NCBI GenBank assembly: GCA_002783405.1
Contig: PFGG01000061.1
Span: 1 to 58,783 of the forward strand
Source: a bacterium (Candidatus Blackallbacteria) CG13_big_fil_rev_8_21_14_2_50_49_14
GTDB taxonomy: Bacteria; Cyanobacteriota; Sericytochromatia; UBA7694
DNA length: 58,783 nt
Direction of reading: 5' to 3'
A program made the translations under genes and the position numbers. Shown here in pieces: positions 25,245 through 34,458 of the stretch (position 1 is the stretch's first letter; each line of letters opens with the position of its first letter). The notes beneath the pieces were generated by a model that was given only the letters and a program-made list of their open reading frames with translations, did not search any database and was not told where the DNA came from.

Positions 25245-25697
25245 ATGTTGCATCCATTTAAAACGGGCCTTTTCCTTTCGCTCACGCTTGTCTTTCAGAC
25301 AGTTTTTGCTGAACTTCCCGCTCAGGCCATGACAAGCCCGCAAGATCCAATCGGTATCCTGCTCAACCAGGGAGAGAAATCAAAATATTATTTCAAAGCC
25401 TGGAAAGACCTCAGTTTAAGCGCGGCAAATCGCAATGCCTTGCTCAAGCAGAATCAGGAACTTGACCTTGAAGCCGCACGAACTACAGACTCCGCAGAAT
25501 TTAAACAGGTCTTTAAAATCAATCACCTCTTTTTTTGGGGCGAAGATTTAACCCGAGTATCGTTTTTGGGTTCCCATGGGGATATTGTCATGATGGATTG
25601 GCCAGCGGGTGTCAAAGGAGGACAGGTTTGTAAACTCTGGTTTAATGGCAATGGGGGATTTGCAGGGATTCGAAACCAGGCCTGCACGCCGAATTGA
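25245..25697 (+). CDS. Secreted hypothetical protein
   Basis: 150 aa starting at ATG 25245, with AAGGG upstream. A signal peptide (about 1-28) ends in AQAM. The mature part has two cysteines (in the C-terminal third, VCKLW and QACTP) that could form a disulfide, and a repeated-looking beta pattern FWGEDLTRVSF...GDIVMMDW. It is transcribed divergently from the NHL gene and abuts, stop to stop, the dehydrogenase gene. No family recognised. Confidence 0.6.
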   Translation: MLHPFKTGLFLSLTLVFQTVFAELPAQAMTSPQDPIGILLNQGEKSKYYFKAWKDLSLSAANRNALLKQNQELDLEAARTTDSAEFKQVFKINHLFFWGEDLTRVSFLGSHGDIVMMDWPAGVKGGQVCKLWFNGNGGFAGIRNQACTPN

Positions 25698-28508
25698 TCA
25701 GGCCTCGCTGACCCTGTCCAAAAGATAGAGATAAGAATGCCAGGCTTTTTGAGTGGCGCGTTCCAGGCCCAATTCACAGGTACGGCTGCTGGAACAATAG
25801 AAGTCAGCTGAAGATTGAAGCTCAAGGGCTGAAGCCTCGTCTTTCAAGGCCGATTGCGTTAATTCAGGAACCCAATACCCCCGATCCCCGGCAAAACCAC
25901 AGCAACCAGCAGCTTGCGGAATTTCAGCCTGGGTCACACATGCTGAAACCAAACTGAGCAGTTGGTCTTCAATTCCCATTTTCTGAACTGAACAAACCGG
26001 ATGCACCCAAGCTTTTGCATGGATGGGTTGCAATTTCAGGTTGGGGAGTAGAAACTCAAGGGCAAACACAATGCTGTCGATAATGCGCAGCTTTTGGATT
26101 CTAGATTGATTTTCAGGATTCAGCCCCTCGGGTTGACTGAGCAACTGCCAGGTACAGGGGCTATTGTCCACCAAGACAGGCAGTCGCCCAAAATCAGAAT
26201 GCTGCCAGAGCATGTCGATGCTTTGATTGCGCAGGTAATTGCCCGCTTCATGCAGTCCCTTTGAGCCAAAGGGCAGACCACAACAGTGTCCCATGGGAAT
26301 ATCAGCGAGTTTAATCCCCGCCTTTTTGCAAAGCCGATGCAGCACTTCAGGCAAAGGATTTTCAGCTTCGTAACCCAAATTTCGGGTAATACATGAACTG
26401 AAGTAGACAGCATCTGCTGAAAGATTTGAGACAGCAAGGGGTTGCCAGGGTTTCGGCTCAGGCCATTCAGGGGGCCAATCGGGCAAATCAAAGAGAGCAT
26501 CTAAAAACAGCTTTTTCAGCTGATTTATCCTGTGAGTCCCCAGCGTGTGGTGCCCCCACTTTCCCCATTGAAGCCCCAAACGCAGAGATTTTTCAAGCAG
26601 CGGAAATTGTTTTGCCATGCGAAGGGCCATTGCCTGTTTAAAATCTGAACAGGATTCAGAACGCAATTGTTTGACCAAAAGACCCGTGTCAATTTTAACA
26701 GGGCAGGCCAAGGCACAAAGTCCATCGGTTGCACAGGTATCCAGAGCATAGTACGGGTAATCCTCTTGTAAAACTTTTAAAAGCCCAGCCTGGGCTGGAT
26801 CGTGTTTCAAACGCTGCATTTCCCTTCTCAGCACAATCCGTTGACGGGGAGTCAGACTGAGGTTTCGGCTGGGGCATTGTTTTTCGCAAAATCCGCATTC
26901 AATACATTGATCCACCACAGCTTCAATCACAGGTAAGGTTTTCAAATTTTGAACATGGGCCTGGGAATCATCATTCAAAATCACGCCAGGGTTTAAAAAC
27001 CCCATCGGGTCGATAAGCTTTTTCAAGCGTTTAAACAGGGCATAGGCCTCAGGCCCCCATTCTGTTTCAACAAAGGGGGCCATATTCCGACCTGTCCCAT
27101 GTTCTGCTTTCAAAGCCCCCTGAAATTTGGAGACGATCATGGCGACAAGATCGGCCATAAAATCATGGTAGCGTTGAATCTGATCGGGCTGATTAAACGA
27201 TTGGGTGATGACAAAATGCAGATTTCCATCTTTGGCATGTCCAAAGATAATCGCTTCCTGATAGGCATAGCGTTGAAATAATTCCTGTAACTCAGTAACC
27301 GCTTCCGCCAGCACCTCCAGGGAAACGGCAAAGTCCTCGATAATCACGGTGGTCCCCTGCGCCCTGACGGCCCCCACAGAGGGAAAAAGCCCTTTGCGAA
27401 TCTTCCAAAGCTCCGCTTGTTTTTTCTGATCCCGTGTAAACTCAGTTGCGGCCAGCAAGGGCCAGGATTTCAGCAAGTCTTCAAGTTGAGCTTGCAGGGA
27501 GTGAAGGCTCGTTTCTTCATGGGCCTGAAATTCCACCAGCAAAGCGGCTGCCGCTTCAGGTAAAGCCTGGATCCACTCCAATTCGGTTTGTAATTCTATC
27601 GCCCGCAGCGAAGCCCTGTCCATCAATTCGATGGCCTGGGCCCCCAAAGTTGAAAGTGAAGGAATTGCATAACAGGCAGACTGTATATCTTGAAAGACAA
27701 GCAATCCTGTCATTTTTAAGCGCGCGTCAGCGACAGTATTCAGAACCGCTTTTGAGATAAAGGCCAAGGTTCCCTCTGAGCCAATCAGAAGATGGCTGAG
27801 GATCTCCAAGGGCGTTTCAAAATCCACAAAGGCATTCAGACTGTAACCCATTGTGTTTTTTTGCCGATACTTTTGACGAATCAGCTGCAACAAAGCGGGA
27901 TGCTCATGAATTTCCTGACGCATCAGGCGCAATTCTTTTGCAAGTTCGGGCAATTCAGCTTCAAATAATTGCTCGGCATCGGGGTCTGAGGTATCAAGGA
28001 GATGACCAGAAGGTAAAATAAATCGGAGCGAAGCCAAGGTGTGGTAGGCATTTTGAGCAACCCCACAACACATGCCACTGGCATTATTGGCAAGCACCCC
28101 CCCCATCATACAGGCATTGATGGAAGCCGGATCTGGGCCAATTTTTCTTCCGCAGGGCTTCAACGCGGCATTTAAATGCCCAGCCACCACGCCGGGTTGA
28201 AAACTTACCTGTTCACCTGCATTTAAAACTTCAAAACTTCGCCAATCACGGGCCAAACCCACCAAAATCCCCTCACTGATGGCTTGACCAGAGAGACTGG
28301 TGCCTGCCGCACGAAAGGTCAGCGGAATCTGCTCAGTTTGACTGAATTGAAACAGTGCCTGAATATCGGATTCAGAACGAGGATAGACCACAGCTTGGGG
28401 AATAAGGTGATAAAAACTGGCGTCTGAGGCCATTGCCCGGCAAAGCGTAGGATTGGTAATCACACGCTCCTCGCCCAATTGGGAGCGTAAAATCTCCCAG
28501 GGAATCAT
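25698..28508 (-). CDS. FAD-linked oxidase with ferredoxin and cysteine-rich (CCG) domains, D-lactate / 2-hydroxyacid dehydrogenase-like
   Basis: 936 aa. FAD-binding 4 domain (about 30-240, with the GTSLSGQAISEGILV and GPDPASINACMMGG loops) and FAD-oxidase C-domain (about 260-510, RKGLFPSVGA, GHAKDGNLH) are followed by two 4Fe-4S motifs (CIECGFCEKQCP at about 540 and CATDGLCALACP at about 600) and a CCG domain with GHCCGLP and AGCCG. This architecture is that of respiratory D-lactate, glycolate or 2-hydroxyglutarate dehydrogenases that pass electrons to a quinone. The substrate is unassigned. Start overlaps the stop of the outer-membrane-like gene by four bases. Confidence 0.9.
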   Translation of the reverse strand: MIPWEILRSQLGEERVITNPTLCRAMASDASFYHLIPQAVVYPRSESDIQALFQFSQTEQIPLTFRAAGTSLSGQAISEGILVGLARDWRSFEVLNAGEQVSFQPGVVAGHLNAALKPCGRKIGPDPASINACMMGGVLANNASGMCCGVAQNAYHTLASLRFILPSGHLLDTSDPDAEQLFEAELPELAKELRLMRQEIHEHPALLQLIRQKYRQKNTMGYSLNAFVDFETPLEILSHLLIGSEGTLAFISKAVLNTVADARLKMTGLLVFQDIQSACYAIPSLSTLGAQAIELMDRASLRAIELQTELEWIQALPEAAAALLVEFQAHEETSLHSLQAQLEDLLKSWPLLAATEFTRDQKKQAELWKIRKGLFPSVGAVRAQGTTVIIEDFAVSLEVLAEAVTELQELFQRYAYQEAIIFGHAKDGNLHFVITQSFNQPDQIQRYHDFMADLVAMIVSKFQGALKAEHGTGRNMAPFVETEWGPEAYALFKRLKKLIDPMGFLNPGVILNDDSQAHVQNLKTLPVIEAVVDQCIECGFCEKQCPSRNLSLTPRQRIVLRREMQRLKHDPAQAGLLKVLQEDYPYYALDTCATDGLCALACPVKIDTGLLVKQLRSESCSDFKQAMALRMAKQFPLLEKSLRLGLQWGKWGHHTLGTHRINQLKKLFLDALFDLPDWPPEWPEPKPWQPLAVSNLSADAVYFSSCITRNLGYEAENPLPEVLHRLCKKAGIKLADIPMGHCCGLPFGSKGLHEAGNYLRNQSIDMLWQHSDFGRLPVLVDNSPCTWQLLSQPEGLNPENQSRIQKLRIIDSIVFALEFLLPNLKLQPIHAKAWVHPVCSVQKMGIEDQLLSLVSACVTQAEIPQAAGCCGFAGDRGYWVPELTQSALKDEASALELQSSADFYCSSSRTCELGLERATQKAWHSYLYLLDRVSEA

Positions 28509-29416
28509 GGCGTGTTGAAATCGGCTTCGGTTTCGCCCCCCCGCAAACCAGTCGTTTTATCCTGAGCCTGGCCAAAGCGAAGGTGGGCCCCCAGTCTAAA
28601 AGAGCTTATAAACGGCAGGTTCTGCGTCCAGAGCGGCTGATCATATTGCAGGGAAAGATCAAAATCGGGCTGAATGCGCCAGGCCAAACGGGGACGAAAA
28701 TAAAGGCTGGATTGTTGCAGTGCATTTTCCTGTGTTAGCCCAAAATCCCCATCAATTCCCAACGAAAGCAAAAGGGCAGGGTGAAGCCAATAGCCGGCTT
28801 CGGCAAAGGCCTCAAGTTGGTCAGAAGGCTTATCGAGGGTCTTTCCTGCAGCCAGAGCAACTTGGCGTCGAATATGCAAAGCACTGTAATTGCCTCTCAG
28901 ACGGTAGCCAGTACCCGCTTGAAGATAGGCCGGCAAAGGCTTCAAGAGATAACCTGCTAAGATGGCCATATCCAAGTTTAATTGCCCCTCTCCCAAAACA
29001 GGCTGGGTATCCAGCGCATACCCCAAAGGCAGCGATAAACCCGTGCGCAGGGTCAAGCTCAAGGGCTCCTCAAAGATTTGGTAATAATGGCCAATCCACA
29101 AATCTGTAAAGGCATTGGCTGTACTTTGAGTCGAAAATCCGGAGGCCAGATTTTCACTGGCTTGGCGAGCCAAGGCCCGAAAAGGAACCTCAAAAGCGAA
29201 AACACCTTTTTCAATATAACCAAACTCGACACGGGTGGTAGACTTGAGTTCTTGTACTGCTGAGGGTTCGTCGTTAGAATAGCTGCCCCATTGGGGTTGA
29301 ATTTCAAGAAATAAAGCGTCCTTACGTACAGGCCAAGCACTTTCAGTGGCCCAGCAGGTTCCGCTCAACCCCAAGAGTAGACCAAAGAGACTCAATGAAA
29401 TCAAGGTTTTCAACAT
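28505..29416 (-). CDS. Probable outer-membrane beta-barrel protein
   Basis: 303 aa with a signal peptide ending near CWA-TE (about residue 23). The mature region is built of short amphipathic strands with aromatic ends (VEFGYIEKGVFAFEVPF, LRTGLSLPLGYAL, FRPRLAWRIQPDF), as in the MetA/phenol-pathway and OmpW-like barrel families. This is one of the signs of a diderm cell. It sits one base from the YaaR-family gene and is coupled to the dehydrogenase gene, perhaps as substrate entry, which is inference. Confidence 0.6.
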   Translation of the reverse strand: MLKTLISLSLFGLLLGLSGTCWATESAWPVRKDALFLEIQPQWGSYSNDEPSAVQELKSTTRVEFGYIEKGVFAFEVPFRALARQASENLASGFSTQSTANAFTDLWIGHYYQIFEEPLSLTLRTGLSLPLGYALDTQPVLGEGQLNLDMAILAGYLLKPLPAYLQAGTGYRLRGNYSALHIRRQVALAAGKTLDKPSDQLEAFAEAGYWLHPALLLSLGIDGDFGLTQENALQQSSLYFRPRLAWRIQPDFDLSLQYDQPLWTQNLPFISSFRLGAHLRFGQAQDKTTGLRGGETEADFNTP

Positions 29417-29889
29417 TAAATATACATATCCAAAAGAATTCCACGTATTTCCTGCAAGCGTGAAGCCATTTCAAGCGCTTTCCACTGCCCCGACAGGACC
29501 TGATCCGTCAAAACAGCGAGATGTTGATCCACCTCTCTGACCAAAGTATACAAACGGTTGTGACGATCATAATTTCGCTCAACGGCAAAGGCTTGGCCCT
29601 GGGCTTTGCGGATAAAGTTGCGTACAGCCTGGGTATAGCTGATCAATGCTCTTTCAGAGGGGTTCTGCAATAATTCATCCCCCAACGCGTCAACCTGTTG
29701 TTGTAGAACTTCAAGTCCTTCACGAATTTGGGAGGCACCGGCTGAAAAAACCTGATGAAAACCTTGGCCTTGCTCTGAGCGGGCAAGGCCCTGACGCGCA
29801 GATTGAACTTTTTCAGTTCCCGATCGCCTTTTTCGTGAAGGATCATTTTCAACCTGCATTGCGTTCCTTTGGGTTTCCCTCATCGTCAT
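29416..29889 (-). CDS. YaaR-family (DUF327) protein
   Basis: 157 aa; ATG 29859 (M11) is an alternative start. Beyond a polar N-terminal tail, residues about 50-155 match the helical DUF327 pattern: AVRNFIRKAQ, LYTLVREVDQHL, EIRGILLDMYI. The function in other bacteria is not established. First gene of the minus-strand run to 21149; divergent from the ferritin-like gene over a 111-base gap. Confidence 0.7.
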   Translation of the reverse strand: MTMRETQRNAMQVENDPSRKRRSGTEKVQSARQGLARSEQGQGFHQVFSAGASQIREGLEVLQQQVDALGDELLQNPSERALISYTQAVRNFIRKAQGQAFAVERNYDRHNRLYTLVREVDQHLAVLTDQVLSGQWKALEMASRLQEIRGILLDMYI

Positions 29890-29953
29890 ATGCTAAGCCA
29901 TTTTAACGGCATTCTAAAGGCAAGTATAACATAATCCCCATCACGCATCGGTG

Positions 29954-29959
29954 TATAAT
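29954..29959 (+). promoter_or_regulatory. -10 box upstream of the ferritin-like gene
   Basis: A perfect TATAAT lies 41 bases before the ATG at 30001. No convincing -35 element stands 16-18 bases upstream, so activation by a regulator is possible. The ribosome binding site CAGGAG follows at about 29990. Confidence 0.45.
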
Positions 29960-30000
29960 GAGGCAGGCCGAGAAGCCCATTTTTTTTCAGGAGTGAACCC

Positions 30001-30471
30001 ATGTTTGAACAAGATGTTGAAAAGAAAAAAGTCGTTGACTTACTAAACCATATTCTCGAAATGGAATTGGCGGGAATGGTCCGCTACACCCATTATTCCT
30101 TAATGGTTTTTGGCTATAGCAGAATCCCAATTGTATCCTGGTTACGGGAACAGGCCAATGAATCCATGGCCCATGCTTTGGAAGCTGGCGAGCTGATCAC
30201 CAGTCTGGGCGGGCATCCCTCCTTGGGAATTGGCCCCCTGCTTGAAACCCATAAACATGATATTGGCGATATTCTCCGCGAAGCCATGTACCATGAGCAG
30301 GAATCTATTAAAGCCTATCGGGAATTATTGTCCTTGGTTGAAGGCAAATCGATTACCCTTGAAGAATATGCGCGCCGCTTAATACATGATGAAGTGGTAC
30401 ACGCAACTGAAGTCGACAAAATGTTACGCAAGCCCGGAGAAATTGGCACTTACGAAGCATTCAGCAAATGA
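30001..30471 (+). CDS. Ferritin-like / bacterioferritin-type di-iron protein
   Basis: 156 aa with four helices. The di-iron ligands of the ferritin superfamily are visible as E21 (EMELAG), E51/H54 (QANESMAHALE), the E96 region (MYHEQES) and ExxH near 128-132 (HDEVVH). Such proteins store iron or detoxify H2O2 with ferrous iron. I see no clear haem-binding methionine, so bacterioferritin proper is not certain. Strong site CAGGAG; the next gene overlaps by four bases. Confidence 0.8.
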   Translation: MFEQDVEKKKVVDLLNHILEMELAGMVRYTHYSLMVFGYSRIPIVSWLREQANESMAHALEAGELITSLGGHPSLGIGPLLETHKHDIGDILREAMYHEQESIKAYRELLSLVEGKSITLEEYARRLIHDEVVHATEVDKMLRKPGEIGTYEAFSK

Positions 30472-30854
30472 AACTTCCATTTGAAAGCCACCAGTCTATC
30501 CGTTTGGGAGCCTTTTGGGGTTTTCTGGGGGTTGGATTGGGGGCTTTCGGTGCACATGCCTTAAAAACCCGTCTGGATCCCTATTTTCTTCAGATTTTTG
30601 AGACAGGGGTAAGATACCAGCTCTATCACGCCTTGGCCATGCTCTTGACCGGCGTGCTTCAAAATCTGTCTCCAGAAAAAACAAAATTGAAGTGGGTTTC
30701 ACTTTTTTTTAATCTGGGAATTCTCTTGTTTTCAGGCAGTCTCTATCTTTTAGCGCTCACAGGTATCAAGGCCTGGGGCGCTGTCACCCCCCTGGGTGGA
30801 TTGAGTTTTCTGCTGGCTTGGCTGCTCATGGCTCTCTTCTCATCGAAATCCTAA
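30468..30854 (+). CDS. DUF423-family small membrane protein
   Basis: 128 aa with four hydrophobic helices. GAFWGFLGVGLGAFGAHAL (about 13-31), YQLYHALAML (about 49-58), FSGSLYLLALTG and a closing TPLGGLSFLLAWLLM are the family blocks. Function unknown in all relatives. Start overlaps the ferritin-like gene stop (ATGA). Confidence 0.88.
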   Translation: MKLPFESHQSIRLGAFWGFLGVGLGAFGAHALKTRLDPYFLQIFETGVRYQLYHALAMLLTGVLQNLSPEKTKLKWVSLFFNLGILLFSGSLYLLALTGIKAWGAVTPLGGLSFLLAWLLMALFSSKS

Positions 30855-30885
30855 AGAAACTCTCGCCACCGGTCTCTTTTCCATG

Positions 30886-30917
30886 GTATTTTAGGTAGTA
30901 AGTATTTTAGATAGTAA
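30886..30917. repeat. Two tandem 16-bp direct repeats
   Basis: GTATTTTAGGTAGTAA (30886-30901) is followed immediately by GTATTTTAGATAGTAA (30902-30917), one mismatch in 16. The pair ends 31 bases before the start of the Ig-repeat lipoprotein and looks like a tandem binding site for a regulator, or duplicated promoter DNA. Confidence 0.6.
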
Positions 30918-30948
30918 AATAATTCATAGTTTAATCTGGAAGAGACCC

Positions 30949-33108
30949 ATGAAAAAATTGTCTGGCCTTACTACCTCGCTTATTTTGGCTTTCAGTATCT
31001 TGTCTGCCTGTGATTCCCCTTCAGCACTGATTGCTGAACGCAAAGATCAACCCACTCTCCAGATTCGAGCCAATTTTCAAGCAGCAAGTTCCTCACTGCA
31101 AGCGGCTACGCTTACCATTCTTGAGGTGGATAAGTTACCAGAAGCCCTCAAAAATGCAAGCCTTTTGGAAATTGTCTTTGATACCACCAAAGCCAGAATT
31201 CCGATTACTCGCAACTCCGATGGAACACTGACGTTTCCTTACCGCTCAAGTCGGCCGATCAGCGGAGAAGGTGAACTCCCAGTTTTAATCGTCGGCGATC
31301 GACGTTTCAGTTATTCTATTCTCCTTGAAACCGGCCCTGAACTGGAATTGGCAACCCCCGCCATTGAGGTTCAACCGGCGATGAATATTACCCAAGGAAC
31401 CCGGCTTCGTTTAAAAGCAAACTTTAAAGATCCCAGCAAAATTCCTGACTATGACTTTTTCTGGTCTGCTGCAACAGCTTCAGCTGGCCCCTGGCAATCC
31501 ATCAGTGGAAACTCAGATACCATCAGTTGGGATTCTGCTAAAATCGGTAATTATTTTATTCACTTAGAAATGCGGCACAAGAAAAACCAAAGCACTTCTA
31601 GCTATACCTCTCCCACAGCCTTGGTGAGAGTACTTGACAGTGATCATCTTGCCCTGACAGAACCCACAAGTGGTGTGATTCTGGAAGGAGAAAAAATCAA
31701 GCTAAAAGCCAATCTGCCTGAATTAGAAAATCTTCCCAATCTACGCTACCTCTGGTCCTATTCAGTTTCAACCCAAGCCAGTTTCAGCCCCATTGTTGAA
31801 GAAGGTGCACAGATTACCTGGGAACCCCCGCGTGCCGGAAGTTACTTTCTCAGACTTCAGGTATTATCAGATCAAGGCAATTCTACTTACACTTCTTCAA
31901 AAGCCTTGGTTCAGGTATCTCCAGCAGACTCCGTGATTGAAACGCTGCCTGCATCTGGCTCTCTAATCAGAGGTGAATCTGTCAATTTAAGTGCAAAATT
32001 GGTTGACTCACCAGAACTCAGCTATACTTGGTTCTATGGATTCAGTCCCCAAGCCAGTTTTACACCCATACCCGGCAGTGGAAAAAATATCAGTTGGACT
32101 CCGAATCTTACCGGCGATTTTTATCTGCGCCTGCGCACTTTCAATACCAAAACCAATCAAAGCGTAAGCTATACCTCATCAAAAAGTTTGGTCAGTGTCC
32201 GCGACAGTGATGCCGTCTTTACGACAGATCCCAGCCCAGCCAGTCTCTTAAAAGGCAGCAGCGTAAACATCAGTCTGAATGATAGCAGTTCTGAAAATAT
32301 TATTTGGAGCTACGCGAGCACTTCACAAGGCCCCTTCTTACCCATCCCTGCAACGGGTAAAAAAATACTCTGGACCCCCCCCGCTTCGGGAAGTTTTTAC
32401 TTGAGAGCCGAAGCCCCCAGAGCAGATGGCAGTCTTGCCACCTTTGTATCAGCCAACTCACTGGTCACAGTTTCAGATCGCAGTGACGCGATTCAAACTG
32501 AACCTCAACTTGCAAACCTACAACTCGGACAGGCTGTTACTTTGCGTTCAAGTATACAAGTCGCAAATGGCAGCTACGCCTGGTCCTATGCCACCAATGC
32601 CTCTGGCCCATTTACCCCACTTCCCTCCTTAGAATCTCAGGCACTGTCGACGGTAACTTGGTACCCCACCCAAAGCGGAAGCTATTATATCAAGTTAGAC
32701 ATTTCAGATCCAGGCAGCAAATCAGCAGTGAGTTTTATCTCTGAACAACCGCTTGTACAGATTTTAGAGAAACAACCCTTTTTCAGTCTTGACCCCAGTT
32801 CAGGTCGGATTAAAACCACTGAACATGTCACAATCAAAGCACAATTTGATACCCGAGGCCGAGCCTTTAATTATGGCTGGGCCTATGGAAAAAGTGCTGC
32901 GGGCCCCTTTACTCCGATGGGTGGCAGTGCCTTGCCAGAAATTTTCTGGAATCTCAGCAATAAACCTGCGGGCAGTTATTACCTTCGCTTTACAGCGACG
33001 CCTCCAGGCTCAGATCGCACGCTAACTTATATATCCTCAACCCCCTTGCTCTTTGTCAGCAGCAGCGATGCATCTGCACCAGAATTTGGGATCAGTTCGC
33101 TGAAATAA
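30949..33108 (+). CDS. Lipoprotein with six Ig-like / surface-repeat domains
   Basis: 719 aa. Lipobox LSAC, Cys21. After an N-terminal domain (about 25-135) there are six related modules of about 90-100 residues (roughly 135-230, 230-325, 325-420, 420-510, 510-605, 605-700). Each has a W-S/F-Y/A-A/G core, a GPF-x-P or ASF-x-P turn, and a G-S/D-Y/F-Y-L/I-R/K strand, with repeats ending in S/T-S-x-x-L-V-x-V. The modules look like Ig-like or PKD-type folds used in surface proteins. Substrate or partner unknown. The tandem 16-bp repeats upstream suggest specific control. Confidence 0.8.
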   Translation: MKKLSGLTTSLILAFSILSACDSPSALIAERKDQPTLQIRANFQAASSSLQAATLTILEVDKLPEALKNASLLEIVFDTTKARIPITRNSDGTLTFPYRSSRPISGEGELPVLIVGDRRFSYSILLETGPELELATPAIEVQPAMNITQGTRLRLKANFKDPSKIPDYDFFWSAATASAGPWQSISGNSDTISWDSAKIGNYFIHLEMRHKKNQSTSSYTSPTALVRVLDSDHLALTEPTSGVILEGEKIKLKANLPELENLPNLRYLWSYSVSTQASFSPIVEEGAQITWEPPRAGSYFLRLQVLSDQGNSTYTSSKALVQVSPADSVIETLPASGSLIRGESVNLSAKLVDSPELSYTWFYGFSPQASFTPIPGSGKNISWTPNLTGDFYLRLRTFNTKTNQSVSYTSSKSLVSVRDSDAVFTTDPSPASLLKGSSVNISLNDSSSENIIWSYASTSQGPFLPIPATGKKILWTPPASGSFYLRAEAPRADGSLATFVSANSLVTVSDRSDAIQTEPQLANLQLGQAVTLRSSIQVANGSYAWSYATNASGPFTPLPSLESQALSTVTWYPTQSGSYYIKLDISDPGSKSAVSFISEQPLVQILEKQPFFSLDPSSGRIKTTEHVTIKAQFDTRGRAFNYGWAYGKSAAGPFTPMGGSALPEIFWNLSNKPAGSYYLRFTATPPGSDRTLTYISSTPLLFVSSSDASAPEFGISSLK

Positions 33109-33149
33109 ATCCAAATATCAAAATGAAGCTGGTCTTGCAGGCCTAGATA

Positions 33150-33162
33150 GCGTAAAATACGC
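33150..33162. other. Small hairpin between two lipoprotein genes
   Basis: GCGTA (33150-33154) and TACGC (33158-33162) are separated by AAA. There is no T-run, so it is more likely an operator or leader element than a terminator. It lies 36 bases before the ATG of the metalloprotease-like lipoprotein. Confidence 0.3.
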
Positions 33163-33197
33163 ATGTTTAGATTCTGATCACCTTGGAAGGAATCCCC

Positions 33198-34409
33198 ATG
33201 CTTCAGCGAATTTACCTTGCAACACTCGCATCTGCCCTGATGCTTGCAGCCTGCGCCCCACAACCCCAAATTCAACCGCTTGCGAACAGCCTTGCTCTGC
33301 GTGCGCAAAGCGCTGGTCACGTGATCGATGACAGCGATATCAGTGCACCTGTCAAAGTCAATCAAATTCCCATTCTTGAAAAAGAAGCGAAACGAGAAGG
33401 AAATCAACTGATTTTCCGTGCTGTCTCCTTAAACAGACAGTCTCCTCTCCCACTTGCAAGCAACCGTTTGGAGCTGGTCGGCCAATTTAAATACTATGAT
33501 CTGCAAGCTCAATTGATTCCTGCTGCCAATGCAACTGTGAGTTTGTATCAGGGTTCCCGCGCTGTCGCCCAAGCCATTACCGATGCTGAAGGGCATTGGA
33601 GTCTGATTGCCCCTGCCCCCGGAGCCTATCAAATTCGCTATAGTTTTGCCAATCCGCGTTGGAGTATTGAACGTTATTCCTGGGAAGGCCCCAGTCTTCA
33701 AGTACAAAATGCCCTGGATACAGGCGTTTATGCCCTTGAAAAAGGCACAAAAAATTCTGAAGTGGGATTGATTCACGAAGTTTATAATCGGGCCCTTCGG
33801 CTCTTTTCACGTGAACAAATGGATTTAAGCTGGTGGAAAACCCGCATCAAAACCATTTGGCCAGGATCGGGTGATTATTATAGCTATTACACTGTGAACC
33901 TGACCGGGGCACAGCAATGGGATGTCAATGGACATGAAATTGGGCATGCGATTTATGATCAAGCTCTCAATGCCAACTCCACAGGTGGACAACACAAAAT
34001 AGACGAATGCTATAACGGCACGCTGGCCTTTTCCGAAGGTTTTGCAACCTTTTTTTCGGGAGCTGTCCAGCTTGAGCGCAATGCTCAAGACGCCCATTTC
34101 GGCTCCTCACTTGTGCCCCGAAGAGCGCCGATCAGAATTGAAAATACCCCCAGTGATGTCTGCCCAGGCAACCGCAACGAATGGAGAGTCGCGTCTGTGA
34201 TTTGGGATCTCTATGATACCCATGAAGATCAGGCCGATCACTTAAACCTTTCTTTGAAAGAAATATTCAGTGCCTTCGGTCAGGCCAATAAACCTGCCAT
34301 CAATACGGCTCTGGATGCCTATCAACTTTTGAAAGAACGTGTTCCTGCAGCCTCTCTGCCCATGCTCCGCTCAGTCTTCGAGCAAAATACAATGGAAGTG
34401 AAAGACTAA
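33198..34409 (+). CDS. HExxH metalloprotease-like lipoprotein
   Basis: 403 aa from ATG 33198, preceded by GGAAGGAA. Signal peptide with lipobox LAAC at Cys18. Residues about 95-165 contain a carboxypeptidase-regulatory-like beta domain (VSLYQGSRAVAQAITDAEGHW...). The catalytic part has NGHEIGHAIYD (about 246-256, zinc ligands His, His) and then SEGFATFFSG, which can supply the Glu third ligand as in gluzincins. Conserved DLYDTHED lies further on. It is probably a secreted peptidase anchored in a membrane; substrate unknown. Confidence 0.7.
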   Translation: MLQRIYLATLASALMLAACAPQPQIQPLANSLALRAQSAGHVIDDSDISAPVKVNQIPILEKEAKREGNQLIFRAVSLNRQSPLPLASNRLELVGQFKYYDLQAQLIPAANATVSLYQGSRAVAQAITDAEGHWSLIAPAPGAYQIRYSFANPRWSIERYSWEGPSLQVQNALDTGVYALEKGTKNSEVGLIHEVYNRALRLFSREQMDLSWWKTRIKTIWPGSGDYYSYYTVNLTGAQQWDVNGHEIGHAIYDQALNANSTGGQHKIDECYNGTLAFSEGFATFFSGAVQLERNAQDAHFGSSLVPRRAPIRIENTPSDVCPGNRNEWRVASVIWDLYDTHEDQADHLNLSLKEIFSAFGQANKPAINTALDAYQLLKERVPAASLPMLRSVFEQNTMEVKD

Positions 34410-34439
34410 GTCTTAACGGCCAACCTGGGATTGGGCTTG

Positions 34440-34448
34440 TGCTATAAT
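34440..34448 (+). promoter_or_regulatory. Extended -10 promoter of trxA
   Basis: TGCTATAAT contains TGn immediately before a perfect TATAAT (34443-34448). No strong -35, as is usual for extended -10 promoters. The start should fall near 34455, leaving a leader of about 57 nt. Confidence 0.7.
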
Positions 34449-34458
34449 TCAATGCATT

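Noticed and set aside
25698-28508. Separate glycolate oxidase subunits GlcD and GlcF
   Set aside because: One uninterrupted frame carries the flavin, ferredoxin and CCG domains, so it is a single fused polypeptide.
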